From assembly GCF_002140915.1 (NCBI RefSeq), contig NZ_NGKU01000001.1, positions 1,992,738 to 2,056,737 of the forward strand: DNA of 64,000 bases, read 5' to 3'. The notes below the pieces were generated by a model that saw only the letters and a program-made list of their open reading frames with translations, did not search any database and was not told the DNA's origin. Below are positions 49,532 to 58,826 of this stretch, in pieces. The translations under genes were made by a program, and so were the position numbers. Source of the stretch: Candidatus Enterococcus testudinis. GTDB lineage: Bacteria; Bacillota; Bacilli; Lactobacillales; Enterococcaceae. Positions within the stretch are counted from its first letter, which is position 1. Each line of letters begins with the position of its first letter.

Positions 49532-49554
49532 CACGCCTGATTTCATCAGGTCGT
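49532..49554. promoter_or_regulatory. Dyad in the leader of the AraC-type gene
   Basis: CACGCCTGAT and ATCAGGTCGTG mirror each other around TTC with one unpaired base. It lies 27 bases before the regulator's start codon and could be an operator or an mRNA stem. Confidence 0.4.
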
Positions 49555-49580
49555 GCAACCTGAATTGGAGTGAAGCAGCC

Positions 49581-50417
49581 ATGAATTTAGTCAACCCTCG
49601 GACGTTCAATCCGGAAATCATCTACCTATTTGATCCTTGGACACAATCAGAAAGTCATGGTGAGAAACACCATCATGATTTCTTGGAGATCAGTATATTA
49701 TTAGAAGGCGAAAGCAATTATTATTTCAACGATGAACCTGCCAAAAAGATTCGTGCAGGCAGTATTATGCTCTTTAACCCAGGTATCGATCACTGTGAAT
49801 TCCAACTGCCTGGTACCCGTTCCCATCAATTGCATATTGGGTTGAAAAACATCTCTCTAGAAGGTTTCAAACGCAATGTTTTCCCCAATAAACACCCGTT
49901 GTTGGACTTAGGTCAGTATCATCATCAAGTGCTAGACAAAGCGTGGCAGCTCGTGAAAGAAAGCAACGAAGAACGCGATGAATTCCAGCTGATCCAAAAA
50001 GCGTTGTTGATTGAAATGCTGGTCTATATCTTGAGAGGGCTGAATGATGAAGACAGCAATGTTGTGCCATACTTATCGAAAAGTCAGCAACGGCAGCAAA
50101 AAATCGTGAACTATACGATCTACTATTTGGAAAATCATTATAAGGAAGAAATCACACTGGAAAAGTTGGCACAAGATCAATTTTTGAGTCCTACTTATTT
50201 ATCAAAGATTTTTAAAGAGGCGACTGAGATGAGTCCTATCAATTATTTAATTGAGATTCGTTTGAAACGGGCCAAGGATATGCTGAAAAATGACCAGCTG
50301 ACGATCAAAGAAGTGGCCTCAGCTGTAGGGTATCAAGATGCCTATCATTTCAGCAAGTCGTTTAAAAAACTGTATGGCATCTCTCCTTCTGGAATTTTGC
50401 CGAAATTCAAACACTAA
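49581..50417 (+). CDS. AraC-family transcriptional regulator
   Basis: The 278-residue protein has an N-terminal cupin-type ligand domain (HHHDFLEISILLEGESNYYF near residue 30) and two C-terminal helix-turn-helix motifs (LEKLAQDQFLSPTYLSKIFK, then IKEVASAVGYQDAYHFSKSF), typical of AraC/XylS regulators of carbohydrate genes. GGAGTGA precedes the ATG. It is divergent from the ABC exporter pair, which is the most likely target by position. A bidirectional terminator follows. Confidence 0.9.
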   Translation: MNLVNPRTFNPEIIYLFDPWTQSESHGEKHHHDFLEISILLEGESNYYFNDEPAKKIRAGSIMLFNPGIDHCEFQLPGTRSHQLHIGLKNISLEGFKRNVFPNKHPLLDLGQYHHQVLDKAWQLVKESNEERDEFQLIQKALLIEMLVYILRGLNDEDSNVVPYLSKSQQRQQKIVNYTIYYLENHYKEEITLEKLAQDQFLSPTYLSKIFKEATEMSPINYLIEIRLKRAKDMLKNDQLTIKEVASAVGYQDAYHFSKSFKKLYGISPSGILPKFKH

Positions 50418-50464
50418 AAAAGGCAGCAGCACGCATCCCTTGTGGATCGTACTGCTGCCTTTTG
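50418..50464. terminator. Bidirectional terminator between the AraC gene and mgtE
   Basis: AAAAGGCAGCAG and CTGCTGCCTTTT pair at the base of a long hairpin between two convergent genes. Confidence 0.88.
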
Positions 50465-50466
50465 TT

Positions 50467-51840
50467 TCATTGCATAAAATAGCTCATAAATAGACTGGCA
50501 ATATTGAAATAGATCAAGACACTGGTCAAATCACTGAGTGTCGTGATAAATGGCCCACTGGCAACCGCTGGATCAAAGCCTAGTTTGTCCATCAACATAG
50601 GAATCAGACTCCCAGCTAAGTTTGCGACAGTGATGGCACACATCATCGCCATCCCGATCACAAAGCCAAGTATCGGATTTTGTTTCCAAACAGCGACGAT
50701 TGCAAAAATCGTCAAACCCGTAATGGCACCTGTAAATAAACCAGTCAAAACTTCACCAGTTACAGTTTTGAGGAAACTTTTTTCTTTGTCATCATTGATG
50801 GCCAACCGTCTAACGGCGACAGCCAATGATTGGGTTCCAGCGTTGCCGGCTGTACCGGTGATCAAGGAAATAAACACAGCTAAAATACTTGCTTCACTGA
50901 CTAATTCTTCATAATGGCTGATCAGACTTGCAGTCGCCATCCCTAAGAACAACAATGTAATCAACCATGGCAATCTGCGACTTGATGCTTTGATCGGGTT
51001 TTCGCTGACTTCTTCCACGTTGACCCCAGCCAAACCTGAGTAATCGCTGGCAGCTTCGTCATCGATCACGTCGATGATATCATCGACTGTCACGATTCCT
51101 AGAAGATGATCATCATAATCTGTAACGGGTAGTGCGAGGAAATCATAATCCCTAAAGGTTTGCGCCACATCCTCTTGGTCATCTCCAACATGGACCGACA
51201 TGACCCGTTCATTCAAAATATCGGCGATCATTGTATCATCATCGTTGATGATCAAATCTCTTAAAGAAATAACACCGACCAATTTTCCATCGGTATCAAC
51301 GACATAGATATAATAGATTGTTTCTGCGACATCTGCCGCATTTTTCAAGACGTACATCGCCGAGCGTACTGTTTGATTGGCCACGATCGAGACGAACTCA
51401 GTCGTCATCAATGAGCCTGCCGTTTCATCTTCATAGTGCAGCAACTCTTTGATTTCACTTGCTGCATCCGTGGTCATCAAACTTAAATATTTGGCCGTTT
51501 GTTTTTTGTCTAACGTATTCAACAGATCCACCGCATTATCGGTATACATCTGCGCCAGCATTTCTGCAGCGTAGCTTGGGCGCATCTCTGTTAAGTAGTC
51601 CACCATATGTTCATCATCTTCTTCGATCACGTCGAACATATCTGCCAATTCTTTAGGTGAAAGATAGGTATACACGATGTGACGATCACTAGCTTCCAGA
51701 GATTGGTAGAATTGCCCTTGCTCATAGATATGCAAGTCAAGAAATTCATCACGGAATTTCTGGATATCCATTTCTTTCAGTGCTTGGGTCAGTTGTTCAA
51801 ACCGTTCGATTAATTCTTGATTTTCATCCAATCTCTTCAC
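50467..51840 (-). CDS. mgtE: Magnesium transporter MgtE
   Basis: MgtE is a dimeric Mg2+ channel gated by its cytosolic part. The 457-residue protein shows the N domain (superhelix, about 20-130), a CBS pair (about 135-260; DETAGSLMTTEFVSIVANQT and DFLALPVTDYDDHLLGIVTV), a connecting helix and five membrane helices with TGTAGNAGTQSLAVAVRRLA near 345, the family pore motif. The GTG at 51840 lies within its own GAGGTGA; a TTG three codons later with GAGGTGA five bases upstream may be the real start. It follows the rluD-type gene by 13 bases. Confidence 0.94.
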   Translation of the reverse strand: MKRLDENQELIERFEQLTQALKEMDIQKFRDEFLDLHIYEQGQFYQSLEASDRHIVYTYLSPKELADMFDVIEEDDEHMVDYLTEMRPSYAAEMLAQMYTDNAVDLLNTLDKKQTAKYLSLMTTDAASEIKELLHYEDETAGSLMTTEFVSIVANQTVRSAMYVLKNAADVAETIYYIYVVDTDGKLVGVISLRDLIINDDDTMIADILNERVMSVHVGDDQEDVAQTFRDYDFLALPVTDYDDHLLGIVTVDDIIDVIDDEAASDYSGLAGVNVEEVSENPIKASSRRLPWLITLLFLGMATASLISHYEELVSEASILAVFISLITGTAGNAGTQSLAVAVRRLAINDDKEKSFLKTVTGEVLTGLFTGAITGLTIFAIVAVWKQNPILGFVIGMAMMCAITVANLAGSLIPMLMDKLGFDPAVASGPFITTLSDLTSVLIYFNIASLFMSYFMQ

Positions 51841-51853
51841 CTCATTTAATCTC

Positions 51854-52747
51854 TTATATACTTGTTGTGACAGCCAACATGTCTTGTGCTAATGGACAAT
51901 CAAAGGCCATCGGTGCTTGCGTAAAAGGATGCAAAAATTGCAGCTGACAGCAGTGCAATGCTTGACGGTCGATCCCAAGATCCATGTTGCCACCATACAT
52001 ATCATCGCCTAACAGCGGACAACCAATTGCAGAAAAATGGACCCGTATCTGATGGGTACGTCCTGTATGCAGTTGAATATCCACCAATGCCCAATGGCGA
52101 TTTTGCTGCGCGAGCCAGTATTCAGTCCTTGCCGGTTTGCCTTCGGGCGCGACTTTTCTTTTCAGTAAAGAAGTCAAATCTCTGGCGATTGGCTGATTGA
52201 TCTCACCATGGGCAGATAAACCAGCGATATTTCCTGCGACCAATGCTTGGTATTTCTTGACGACTTTCTTTTCCCGTAATTGAACATCCATTTTGGCATG
52301 GGCAAAGCCATGTTTGGCAAACAACATCAAACCTGACGTATCTCGATCCAAACGCGTCACCACATGGATTACTTGATTTGGATAGTGTTGTTGACGGTAA
52401 TAAGCCTTGACGCGATTGGCCATTGTGCCATTGGGATGGTACTGTGCGGGGATCGATGATACACCCGCTGGCTTATTGACGATCAGCAAATGAGCATCCT
52501 CGTAAACAATCTCGATGGGTGTCTCATCTAACAACATCGTTTCATGTTCGCCCTCATTTGGAATCACAATAGTTACCCTATCATTTTGTTTCAATGAAAA
52601 CAAGACATTTTGTTCCTCTTGATTGACAAAAATAGCGCCTCCTTGAAATTTGATCTTGGCAAGGAGGCCTTTTGAAATCCCTTGTTCTTTCAAAAAATAT
52701 TTGACCAATTGCGGTTCCTGTCGCAAATAGTGATACGTAAATTCCAT
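51854..52747 (-). CDS. RluA-family 23S rRNA pseudouridine synthase (YjbO-like)
   Basis: The 297-residue protein isomerises uridine in large-subunit rRNA. It has an S4-like N-terminal RNA-binding part (KYFLKEQGISKGLLAKIKFQ), the active-site motif VVTRLDRDTSGLMLFAKHG with the catalytic Asp near residue 133, and the C-terminal RTHQIRVHFSAIGCPLLGD near 225. It is the RluD-type gene located after nadK in the conserved yjbMNO cluster. The start is five bases after the nadK stop. The precise target uridine is not known from sequence. Confidence 0.93.
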   Translation of the reverse strand: MEFTYHYLRQEPQLVKYFLKEQGISKGLLAKIKFQGGAIFVNQEEQNVLFSLKQNDRVTIVIPNEGEHETMLLDETPIEIVYEDAHLLIVNKPAGVSSIPAQYHPNGTMANRVKAYYRQQHYPNQVIHVVTRLDRDTSGLMLFAKHGFAHAKMDVQLREKKVVKKYQALVAGNIAGLSAHGEINQPIARDLTSLLKRKVAPEGKPARTEYWLAQQNRHWALVDIQLHTGRTHQIRVHFSAIGCPLLGDDMYGGNMDLGIDRQALHCCQLQFLHPFTQAPMAFDCPLAQDMLAVTTSI

Positions 52748-52752
52748 ATGAT

Positions 52753-53559
52753 TTATTCTTCTCCAATAAAGGAATCTTTGACCCGACTCCAGAAATGCAT
52801 ATGCCGATACGAAGCAAAATGAATGCGCTCATCAGCGATACGGTAATAAATAGCGTCGATTTCCTCTTGCTCAATCGTAAATTGATCAATCGTCACCAAG
52901 TAATCGGTGCTTTGCTGCAACTGGACTTTGACCCATTCATGATGCCCCACCACGATCGGTGAACCTAGGGTACGAAAGACCCGATTGTTCAATGAGGCAA
53001 TCTCCGCCAATTGAAATGCATTGATACTGGGATGCAGCACTGCACCGCCAACACTTTTGTTATACGCGGTGGAGCCGGTTGGTGTTGAAATCGACAGTCC
53101 ATCTCCACGAAACTTTTCAAACAAGTCTTCTTTGATTGAAATATCCGCCACCATCGTGCGGTTGCCCCGCTTGATAGTAGATTCATTCAATGCCAAAAAA
53201 TGCTTATCTGATTTGCCATTGGCATACGTGATTCGCACGTCTAACAATGGATAACTGACCGTCTTTTGGCGGTCATTACACAGGGATGCCACCATTTCTT
53301 CTAACTCATAATCTCGCCAATCTGTATAAAAACCTAAATGACCAGTATGGACACCTAGAAACTGGACCTGATCCAATTTATGATTGAACAAGTGAAAAGC
53401 CGATAGCAACGTACCATCGCCTCCCACTGAAATCACCAGTTCAGGATTGTCTTGATCAATGGTATTTTCAGATTGTGCTAACAACGCAATCAAGCGTTTG
53501 GTAACCCGCAGAGATTTTTCTTCTTGGTTGTTGATGATCGCTACTCGGATGCCCTTCAT
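52753..53559 (-). CDS. nadK: NAD kinase
   Basis: NadK makes NADP from NAD and ATP or polyphosphate. The 268-residue protein has the family motifs VISVGGDGTLLSAFH near residue 43 and DGLSISTPTGSTAYNKSVGG near 150, and NESTIKRGNRTMVADISI between. The start overlaps the relQ stop as ATGA, so both are translated together. Order relQ-nadK-rluD-like is that of B. subtilis yjbM-yjbN-yjbO. Confidence 0.96.
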   Translation of the reverse strand: MKGIRVAIINNQEEKSLRVTKRLIALLAQSENTIDQDNPELVISVGGDGTLLSAFHLFNHKLDQVQFLGVHTGHLGFYTDWRDYELEEMVASLCNDRQKTVSYPLLDVRITYANGKSDKHFLALNESTIKRGNRTMVADISIKEDLFEKFRGDGLSISTPTGSTAYNKSVGGAVLHPSINAFQLAEIASLNNRVFRTLGSPIVVGHHEWVKVQLQQSTDYLVTIDQFTIEQEEIDAIYYRIADERIHFASYRHMHFWSRVKDSFIGEE

Positions 53560-54224
53560 TTTTGGTCCTCCTCTAGCGATTGCGGACGTCCCCGCTTGTT
53601 GCGTTGCCCTTTTCCATGGGAGAACAGCCGTTGTGCTTCTTGGATCTCCTCGCGAATATTGGACATCTCTTCATCCAGCTGATAAGCAGCCTCAGCCGAT
53701 CTGCGCAGTCGTTCGCCGATTTCAACAGGGAATTCTCCTTGATATTTGTAATTCAACGAATGTTCGATGGTGGCCCAAAAATTCATGGCCAATGTGCGGA
53801 TTTGAATTTCAGCCATAATGATTTTCTCCCCATCGATCAATTGAACGGGATATTCGATCACTAAATGATACGACCGATACCCGCTGGCTTTTTTGTTGGT
53901 GATATAATCACGCTCAATGATTACTTTCATGTCTTTGCGGGTCCGCAACAATTCAACCACTTGATGAATATCTTCCACAAACTGACACATGATACGCAAC
54001 CCAGCGATATCTGACATTTCCTCTTCCAGTCGGTCTAACGCGATGCCGCGTAATTTACATTTGGTTACAATGCTGTCCTCTGGTTTGACGCGGCCCGTCA
54101 CAAATTCAATGGGGACATGTTTGCTTTGTTCGCGGTACTGTTTACGTATCCCTCTTAATTTCACTTTTAATTCAGAAACCGCTTGTTCATACGGTGCCAA
54201 AAAATCTTCCCAATCTCGAATCAT
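53556..54224 (-). CDS. relQ: Small alarmone synthetase RelQ
   Basis: RelQ makes pppGpp, ppGpp and pGpp from GTP/GDP/GMP and ATP without a hydrolase domain. The 222-residue protein has FVTGRVKPEDSIVTKCKLRG near 40, IAGLRIMCQFVEDIHQ near 73, and AEIQIRTLAMNFWATIEHSL near 138, which are the synthetase motifs. The C-terminal 40 residues are a charged helix used for tetramer formation in the family. It heads the relQ-nadK-rluD-mgtE row. Confidence 0.96.
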   Translation of the reverse strand: MIRDWEDFLAPYEQAVSELKVKLRGIRKQYREQSKHVPIEFVTGRVKPEDSIVTKCKLRGIALDRLEEEMSDIAGLRIMCQFVEDIHQVVELLRTRKDMKVIIERDYITNKKASGYRSYHLVIEYPVQLIDGEKIIMAEIQIRTLAMNFWATIEHSLNYKYQGEFPVEIGERLRRSAEAAYQLDEEMSNIREEIQEAQRLFSHGKGQRNKRGRPQSLEEDQK

Positions 54225-54424
54225 ATTCCTACCTCGATTCTTTCCATAACATACCCTCTTATTCTACCATACCTTGTTGGCAAATCTGAACCACATAGGT
54301 AGCAACCACAAGAAAAAATTGCTAAAATAGGGAAGATAATCAGTTCTTGAATGAGAAGCCGTTTTGTTTGACACAACAATGGCTCAATTGTAGAATTGGA
54401 TAGCTAATGAAAGCGAGTGGCGTC

Positions 54425-54997
54425 ATGAGTGAACAAATCGAAATTGAATTTAAAACGTTGCTTTCTGAAACCAACTACAATCACCTGATTGCACACTATC
54501 AGATCACAACGTCAGATATTAAAACCCAAGTCAACCATTATTTTGATACCCCTGACCAACAATTGCGCAACAAACGTTATGGTTTGCGGGTACGGACTAC
54601 TGCACTTTATGATGAATTGACTTTAAAAACCCCCGTTGACAATGGTTTACTGGAGACAACGGATCGATTGACCAAGGAAGAAACTGCCGAGATTTTGCGC
54701 ACAGGCAGGATTTTACAAACAGGTGCGGTCGCCAAGCGATTATTGACTGCATCCATCGATCCAACGGCAATTGTTCCCCTCACAAGCTTAACCACAAAAC
54801 GAGCTGAATTTCCAATCAAGGAAGGCTTGCTAGCCATCGATCACAGTTGGTATGGAGATAAAGAAGACTTCGAACTCGAACTAGAAGTGACTGATCCAAT
54901 TAGCGGAAAAGATGCCTTTTTGGCTTTATTGACCGCTTTTGAGATCCCTTATATGCCTGCAAAAAACAAAATCGAGCGGGCAATGTCAGAAAAATAA
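54425..54997 (+). CDS. CYTH domain protein (YjbK-like)
   Basis: The 190-residue protein is a CYTH/triphosphate-tunnel protein: it starts with SEQIEIEFKTLLSETNY, which has the ExExK-type signature, followed by alternating charged strands that form a tunnel binding organic or inorganic triphosphates. In Firmicutes it lies next to relQ and nadK (yjbK). The ATG at 54425 is chosen over one six codons upstream because the family starts there; the ribosome-binding site is weak. The substrate is unknown; a role in polyphosphate or alarmone metabolism is guessed from neighbours. Confidence 0.9.
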   Translation: MSEQIEIEFKTLLSETNYNHLIAHYQITTSDIKTQVNHYFDTPDQQLRNKRYGLRVRTTALYDELTLKTPVDNGLLETTDRLTKEETAEILRTGRILQTGAVAKRLLTASIDPTAIVPLTSLTTKRAEFPIKEGLLAIDHSWYGDKEDFELELEVTDPISGKDAFLALLTAFEIPYMPAKNKIERAMSEK

Positions 54998-55101
54998 TCA
55001 TTTCAAGAATATTTACTTACTTTTTTCGCTAACTTTTGTTATATTTAATAAAATGTACGATTGTTTAACATAAAAAGAATCTTATTTGGGGAGAGATTCA
55101 A

Positions 55102-55758
55102 ATGATTGAAATATTTTTATTTGTCAACCCCATCGGTCCGATTTGCTATCAAGTTGAAGCGGAACTCTTGGAGAATTTGACGAAATACCGTAAAAAAATC
55201 CATTTGCAAATATTGCCTTTGGTCAATTTGACCTCTGTTGGTGTTTCCATGGATTACTTGTCTATGGATAGAACCGATCTGCTATTACGCAATGATCAAA
55301 CAAAACTGATTTATACAGCATCTCTTGATTATAAAGCCGCACAACTACAAGGCAAAAAAATTGCCCGTGATTTCTTGCTGAAATTACAGCAGCATGTCGG
55401 TGTCGCAAAAGAAATGTATAGTGAAGAATTGGTGCAGCAGCTGTTTTCTGAGACCCGCGGTGATTTAGAGATGTTCATGGAAGATCGTCAATCAGATTTG
55501 GTCAAAAAGAATTTTTTGACGGATCAAACAGTGGCTAAGGATATGGGGATCACCATCACTCCCTCAGCAGTCGTCTATAACTTTGCCTGCGAACGAGAAT
55601 ATGGCGTGCTTTTAGAAGGTGCGAAAGCATTAAAAAGTTTACCGGCATTGTGTGAGACCACCGATGATCAATTTGCGTTTCTTGAGAAGAAAAATGCTTT
55701 AAAAAAGCCAACCCTCTCATCTTTGCAAGGGGTTGACCACAAATTGATTTTGCTATGA
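55102..55758 (+). CDS. spxH: ClpXP adaptor protein SpxH (YjbH), DsbA-like
   Basis: SpxH binds Spx and delivers it to ClpXP. The 218-residue protein has a DsbA/thioredoxin-like fold: EIFLFVNPIGPICYQVEAEL at the start carries only one cysteine in the active-site region, and a cis-Pro loop appears in GITITPSAVVYNFACERE near 150. This DsbA-like character without membrane signal fits SpxH. The location close to relQ, CYTH and pepF matches the yjbH cluster. GGGGAGAG precedes the ATG. It is likely autoregulated with Spx (encoded at 59625). Confidence 0.9.
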   Translation: MIEIFLFVNPIGPICYQVEAELLENLTKYRKKIHLQILPLVNLTSVGVSMDYLSMDRTDLLLRNDQTKLIYTASLDYKAAQLQGKKIARDFLLKLQQHVGVAKEMYSEELVQQLFSETRGDLEMFMEDRQSDLVKKNFLTDQTVAKDMGITITPSAVVYNFACEREYGVLLEGAKALKSLPALCETTDDQFAFLEKKNALKKPTLSSLQGVDHKLILL

Positions 55759-55766
55759 GTGATATA

Positions 55767-55796
55767 CCACTTCGTCCAGAAACGAAGTGGTTTTTT
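55767..55796 (+). terminator. Terminator of spxH
   Basis: CCACTTCGT and ACGAAGTGG form a 9-bp stem with a six-base loop, followed by six T. Confidence 0.93.
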
Positions 55797-55819
55797 GCTC
55801 ATTTGTTTATTTCACACGA

Positions 55820-55857
55820 AACAACCCAACCGACAATCGATTGGGTTGTTTTCTTTT
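55820..55857. terminator. Second terminator between spxH and pepF
   Basis: AACAACCCAA and TTGGGTTGTT pair around eleven bases, with TTCTTTT on the plus side. It likely also stops pepF transcription from the other side. Confidence 0.8.
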
Positions 55858-55869
55858 GTGATGCCGTGA

Positions 55870-57687
55870 TTAAGCGTCTAACTCATCTACTAGTGCTTCA
55901 AGTTCATCTAACCGTTGCGCAAAGACCTTCATTGCATCTTTGATATAATCTGCCTGTGTCATATCGACACCCGCTTTTTTCATCACTTCGATTGGATAAT
56001 CCGAACGACCAGCTTTAAGATAATTCAGGTAATTGGTCAATGCATCAGGTTCACCTGATAGGATTTTCTTCGCTAAAGCAGAAGCTGCTGAAAAACCTGT
56101 AGAATACTGATATACATAGTAATTGTAATAAAAATGTGGAATCCGTGACCACTCTAAGCGAATCTCAGGATCTTCAGCGACTGCTGGACCATAATATTTG
56201 GCATTTAATTGCGCGTAATTTTCGCTTAAATATTCACTGGTCAATGGTGTTCCTTTGGCATCTTCAACATGCATAAAATGTTCGAACTCTGCAAACTGTG
56301 TTTGACGGAAGATCGTGCCTTTGAAGCCATCCAGATAATGGTTCAATACATAGGCTTTCACTCTAGGATCAGTTTCTGTCTGCAGCATATATTCAGTCAA
56401 AATATTCTCGTTTGTCGTTGAGGCGATCTCTGCTAAGAATATCGAATAATCACCATAAGCATACGGCTGATTGTTGCGGGTAAAGTAACTGTGGACACTG
56501 TGCCCCATTTCATGGACCAGCGTAAACAATTGGTCCAAACGATCATTCCAGTTCATCAAGATATAAGGCAATGTATCATAGGCACCAGATGAATAGGCAC
56601 CGCTGCGTTTCCCTTTATTCTCAACAACATCGATCCATCGATTGTCAAAGGCTTCTTCTACCACTGCTAAGTATTCCTCACCCAATGGTTTTAATGCTTC
56701 TTTGGCTTTCACTACCGCTTCATCATAGGTATAGCGAATCGGCGCTTCTCCTAAGATTGGTGTATAGACATCGTACATGTGCATCGTATCGACTGCCAAA
56801 AGACGTTTTCTCAAGGCCATATAGCGATGCAGCAATGGCAAATGATCATTGACCACAGTAACTAAAGTATCATAGACACTTTCAGGAATATGGTTTGCAC
56901 TGAGTGCTGCTTGGCGGGCAGAATCAAAATGACGGGCTTTGGCTTTGAAATTATGGCTTTTGACATTGGTACTTAATGTCTGTGCAAAGGTATTGCGAAA
57001 TTGCTCATACACGCCGTATAAGCCTTTAAACGCGGCTTCTCGGACAGAACGATCGGTACTTTCCAGCAATTCGCCATAGACCCCATGAGAAAGCTGCACT
57101 TTTTCACCGTTTTCATCTTCAACGATTGGGAAAGTCAGATCCGCATTGTTTAACACGGAAAAGACATTGCCCGGTGCACCAAATATCTCTCCTGCACCAG
57201 CGAGTAATGCTTCTTGTTCAGCTGGCAAAACATGTGGCCGTTCATTGATCGTTTTTTCGATCATATGACGGTAGACGGCTAATTTGGGTTCTTGTTCAAA
57301 ATAACCCCAAATCGTTTCATCGGTCATTGTCAACAACTCTGGATCAAACCAGGCAATGGCTTCACTGACCTGTGCCAATAAACTGCTTGCTTTTGCATAT
57401 AGCCCTTGATAGGTCGTATTTGCTGTATCTTGGTCGTTTTTCAAGTGACTGTATACATATAGCTTTTCTAATTTGCGAGAAAGCGCCAAAACATATTCTA
57501 ATGCCTCTAAGAAGGCTTCAGGTCCTTTTGTCAAGGTCCCTTGATAGTCTTTGGCTTCTTTTGCTTCTGCCGTGATTTCTTGATATGCAGCTTCGAATGC
57601 CGCATCATCGGTATAGATTTTGGTCAAATCCCATGTTTTTTCCTCAGGGATCGATTCCCGTGCTGGTAATTGTTTTGGTTCTGACAT
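55870..57687 (-). CDS. pepF: Oligoendopeptidase F
   Basis: PepF is a cytosolic zinc endopeptidase of the M3 family that degrades peptides of about 7-17 residues. The 605-residue length is typical. The zinc-binding HExxH motif is in FTLVHEMGHSVHSYFTRNN near residue 385, with a downstream Glu in FLAEIASTTNENIL. GGAGTGA precedes the ATG. It is the third gene of the mecA-coiA-pepF order. A terminator pair lies between it and spxH. Confidence 0.96.
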   Translation of the reverse strand: MSEPKQLPARESIPEEKTWDLTKIYTDDAAFEAAYQEITAEAKEAKDYQGTLTKGPEAFLEALEYVLALSRKLEKLYVYSHLKNDQDTANTTYQGLYAKASSLLAQVSEAIAWFDPELLTMTDETIWGYFEQEPKLAVYRHMIEKTINERPHVLPAEQEALLAGAGEIFGAPGNVFSVLNNADLTFPIVEDENGEKVQLSHGVYGELLESTDRSVREAAFKGLYGVYEQFRNTFAQTLSTNVKSHNFKAKARHFDSARQAALSANHIPESVYDTLVTVVNDHLPLLHRYMALRKRLLAVDTMHMYDVYTPILGEAPIRYTYDEAVVKAKEALKPLGEEYLAVVEEAFDNRWIDVVENKGKRSGAYSSGAYDTLPYILMNWNDRLDQLFTLVHEMGHSVHSYFTRNNQPYAYGDYSIFLAEIASTTNENILTEYMLQTETDPRVKAYVLNHYLDGFKGTIFRQTQFAEFEHFMHVEDAKGTPLTSEYLSENYAQLNAKYYGPAVAEDPEIRLEWSRIPHFYYNYYVYQYSTGFSAASALAKKILSGEPDALTNYLNYLKAGRSDYPIEVMKKAGVDMTQADYIKDAMKVFAQRLDELEALVDELDA

Positions 57688-57747
57688 CTATTTCACTCCT
57701 TTGATATGCTCTAGAAATATCTTAACACATTTTGGGCGGGAACCAAA

Positions 57748-58746
57748 TCATTGGTTTTGAAATCTAAACATCGCTTCCAAATACCGACATTCTTCGAACA
57801 TAGCCGACAAAATCATCGCCTGGTCTATGAGCGGATAAGACCATGTCCAATCGATGAAGCAGAGTTTTCCCAGCCAATCTTGAAATGATTGTTTTGGATC
57901 GATGTGAAAACAAAAACGCATTGCCAATAGCCAATGTTCAAACAAAAAACCATACCGACTTTCTTGGTAACACCAATATGGCAATTGCGCAATATGACCG
58001 TGCAGTCTGTAGACAAATGCTTGAACCTCCATGATGCGGGGTGCTTTTTTGATCAGTTGCTGCAGGAGCCAATATTGATAGCCGCTGGGTTGCCATGGCG
58101 AACTTCGCGGCTGAGGCAACGTCTGTTCCTGATGGATTGGCTGCAGCGTCTCTTGATCATAAGGACAGCCTTCGGAAAACCAAGTACATTGATAGCCTAC
58201 ACCATATTGATAATGCCAATGAATCTCCCTATAGTGAATCAGACATTGACGCGCTGTATCAATCCCCCACAAATGAAAACCCTCTTCATCAAACATACAA
58301 CTTGCTTTGGCAATCACATGCCAGTGTCGCTTTGGTTGTAAACGACTGCCCAAAATCCACCAGGGCCGATAGCCTGCGCTCAGATAGCCTTTTGTGCGGG
58401 CTGAAAAAGCTGTCAACGAGATCGGCGAGCACTGAATCTCAATCACCAGTTGCTGATATTTTAAATCCGGACGTTGACTCAATTCGGGCAAAAAGCACTC
58501 GATTTGAAGCGAGAGTGGTTGATACCAATCATATAAACACCCCTTCGCCATCAAATGTTCATCGGTCTCCCCTTCACTAAACGTGCAACATGCCCCATCG
58601 CTGCGGTGAGCAAAATGCGGTCGCCGAGCGGGCCCACGCTTCCATATTACCTGTTCTTGACAGCCTGGACATTGAAAGGGAGCATTTGTGGTCTCAACGG
58701 CATCTGCTCGGCGCAACTGTTTCTCTTTATCGTATGCATACATCAT
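57748..58746 (-). CDS. coiA: Competence protein CoiA
   Basis: CoiA is required for recombination of incoming DNA in competent Streptococcus and Bacillus. The 332-residue protein starts with a zinc-type region (NAPFQCPGCQEQVIWKRG) followed by FAHRSDG near 47, a hallmark of the CoiA nuclease-like fold, and VIEIQCSPISLTAFSARTKG near 102, a PD-(D/E)xK-like core. Two adjacent ATG codons are possible starts after GGGAGG. The rest of the window has no other competence genes. Confidence 0.9.
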   Translation of the reverse strand: MMYAYDKEKQLRRADAVETTNAPFQCPGCQEQVIWKRGPARRPHFAHRSDGACCTFSEGETDEHLMAKGCLYDWYQPLSLQIECFLPELSQRPDLKYQQLVIEIQCSPISLTAFSARTKGYLSAGYRPWWILGSRLQPKRHWHVIAKASCMFDEEGFHLWGIDTARQCLIHYREIHWHYQYGVGYQCTWFSEGCPYDQETLQPIHQEQTLPQPRSSPWQPSGYQYWLLQQLIKKAPRIMEVQAFVYRLHGHIAQLPYWCYQESRYGFLFEHWLLAMRFCFHIDPKQSFQDWLGKLCFIDWTWSYPLIDQAMILSAMFEECRYLEAMFRFQNQ

Positions 58747-58774
58747 CCTCCCATCACCTCAAAAATAAGTACGC

Positions 58775-58810
58775 AAAAAAACCGCCACATCGCTAAAAGA
58801 TGTGACGGTT
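58775..58810 (-). terminator. Terminator of mecA
   Basis: AACCGTCACATC and GATGTGGCGGTT (minus strand, one G-U) form a 12-bp stem with a seven-base loop, followed by a run of T. Confidence 0.92.
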
Positions 58811-58826
58811 GATTGATGATCGATCA

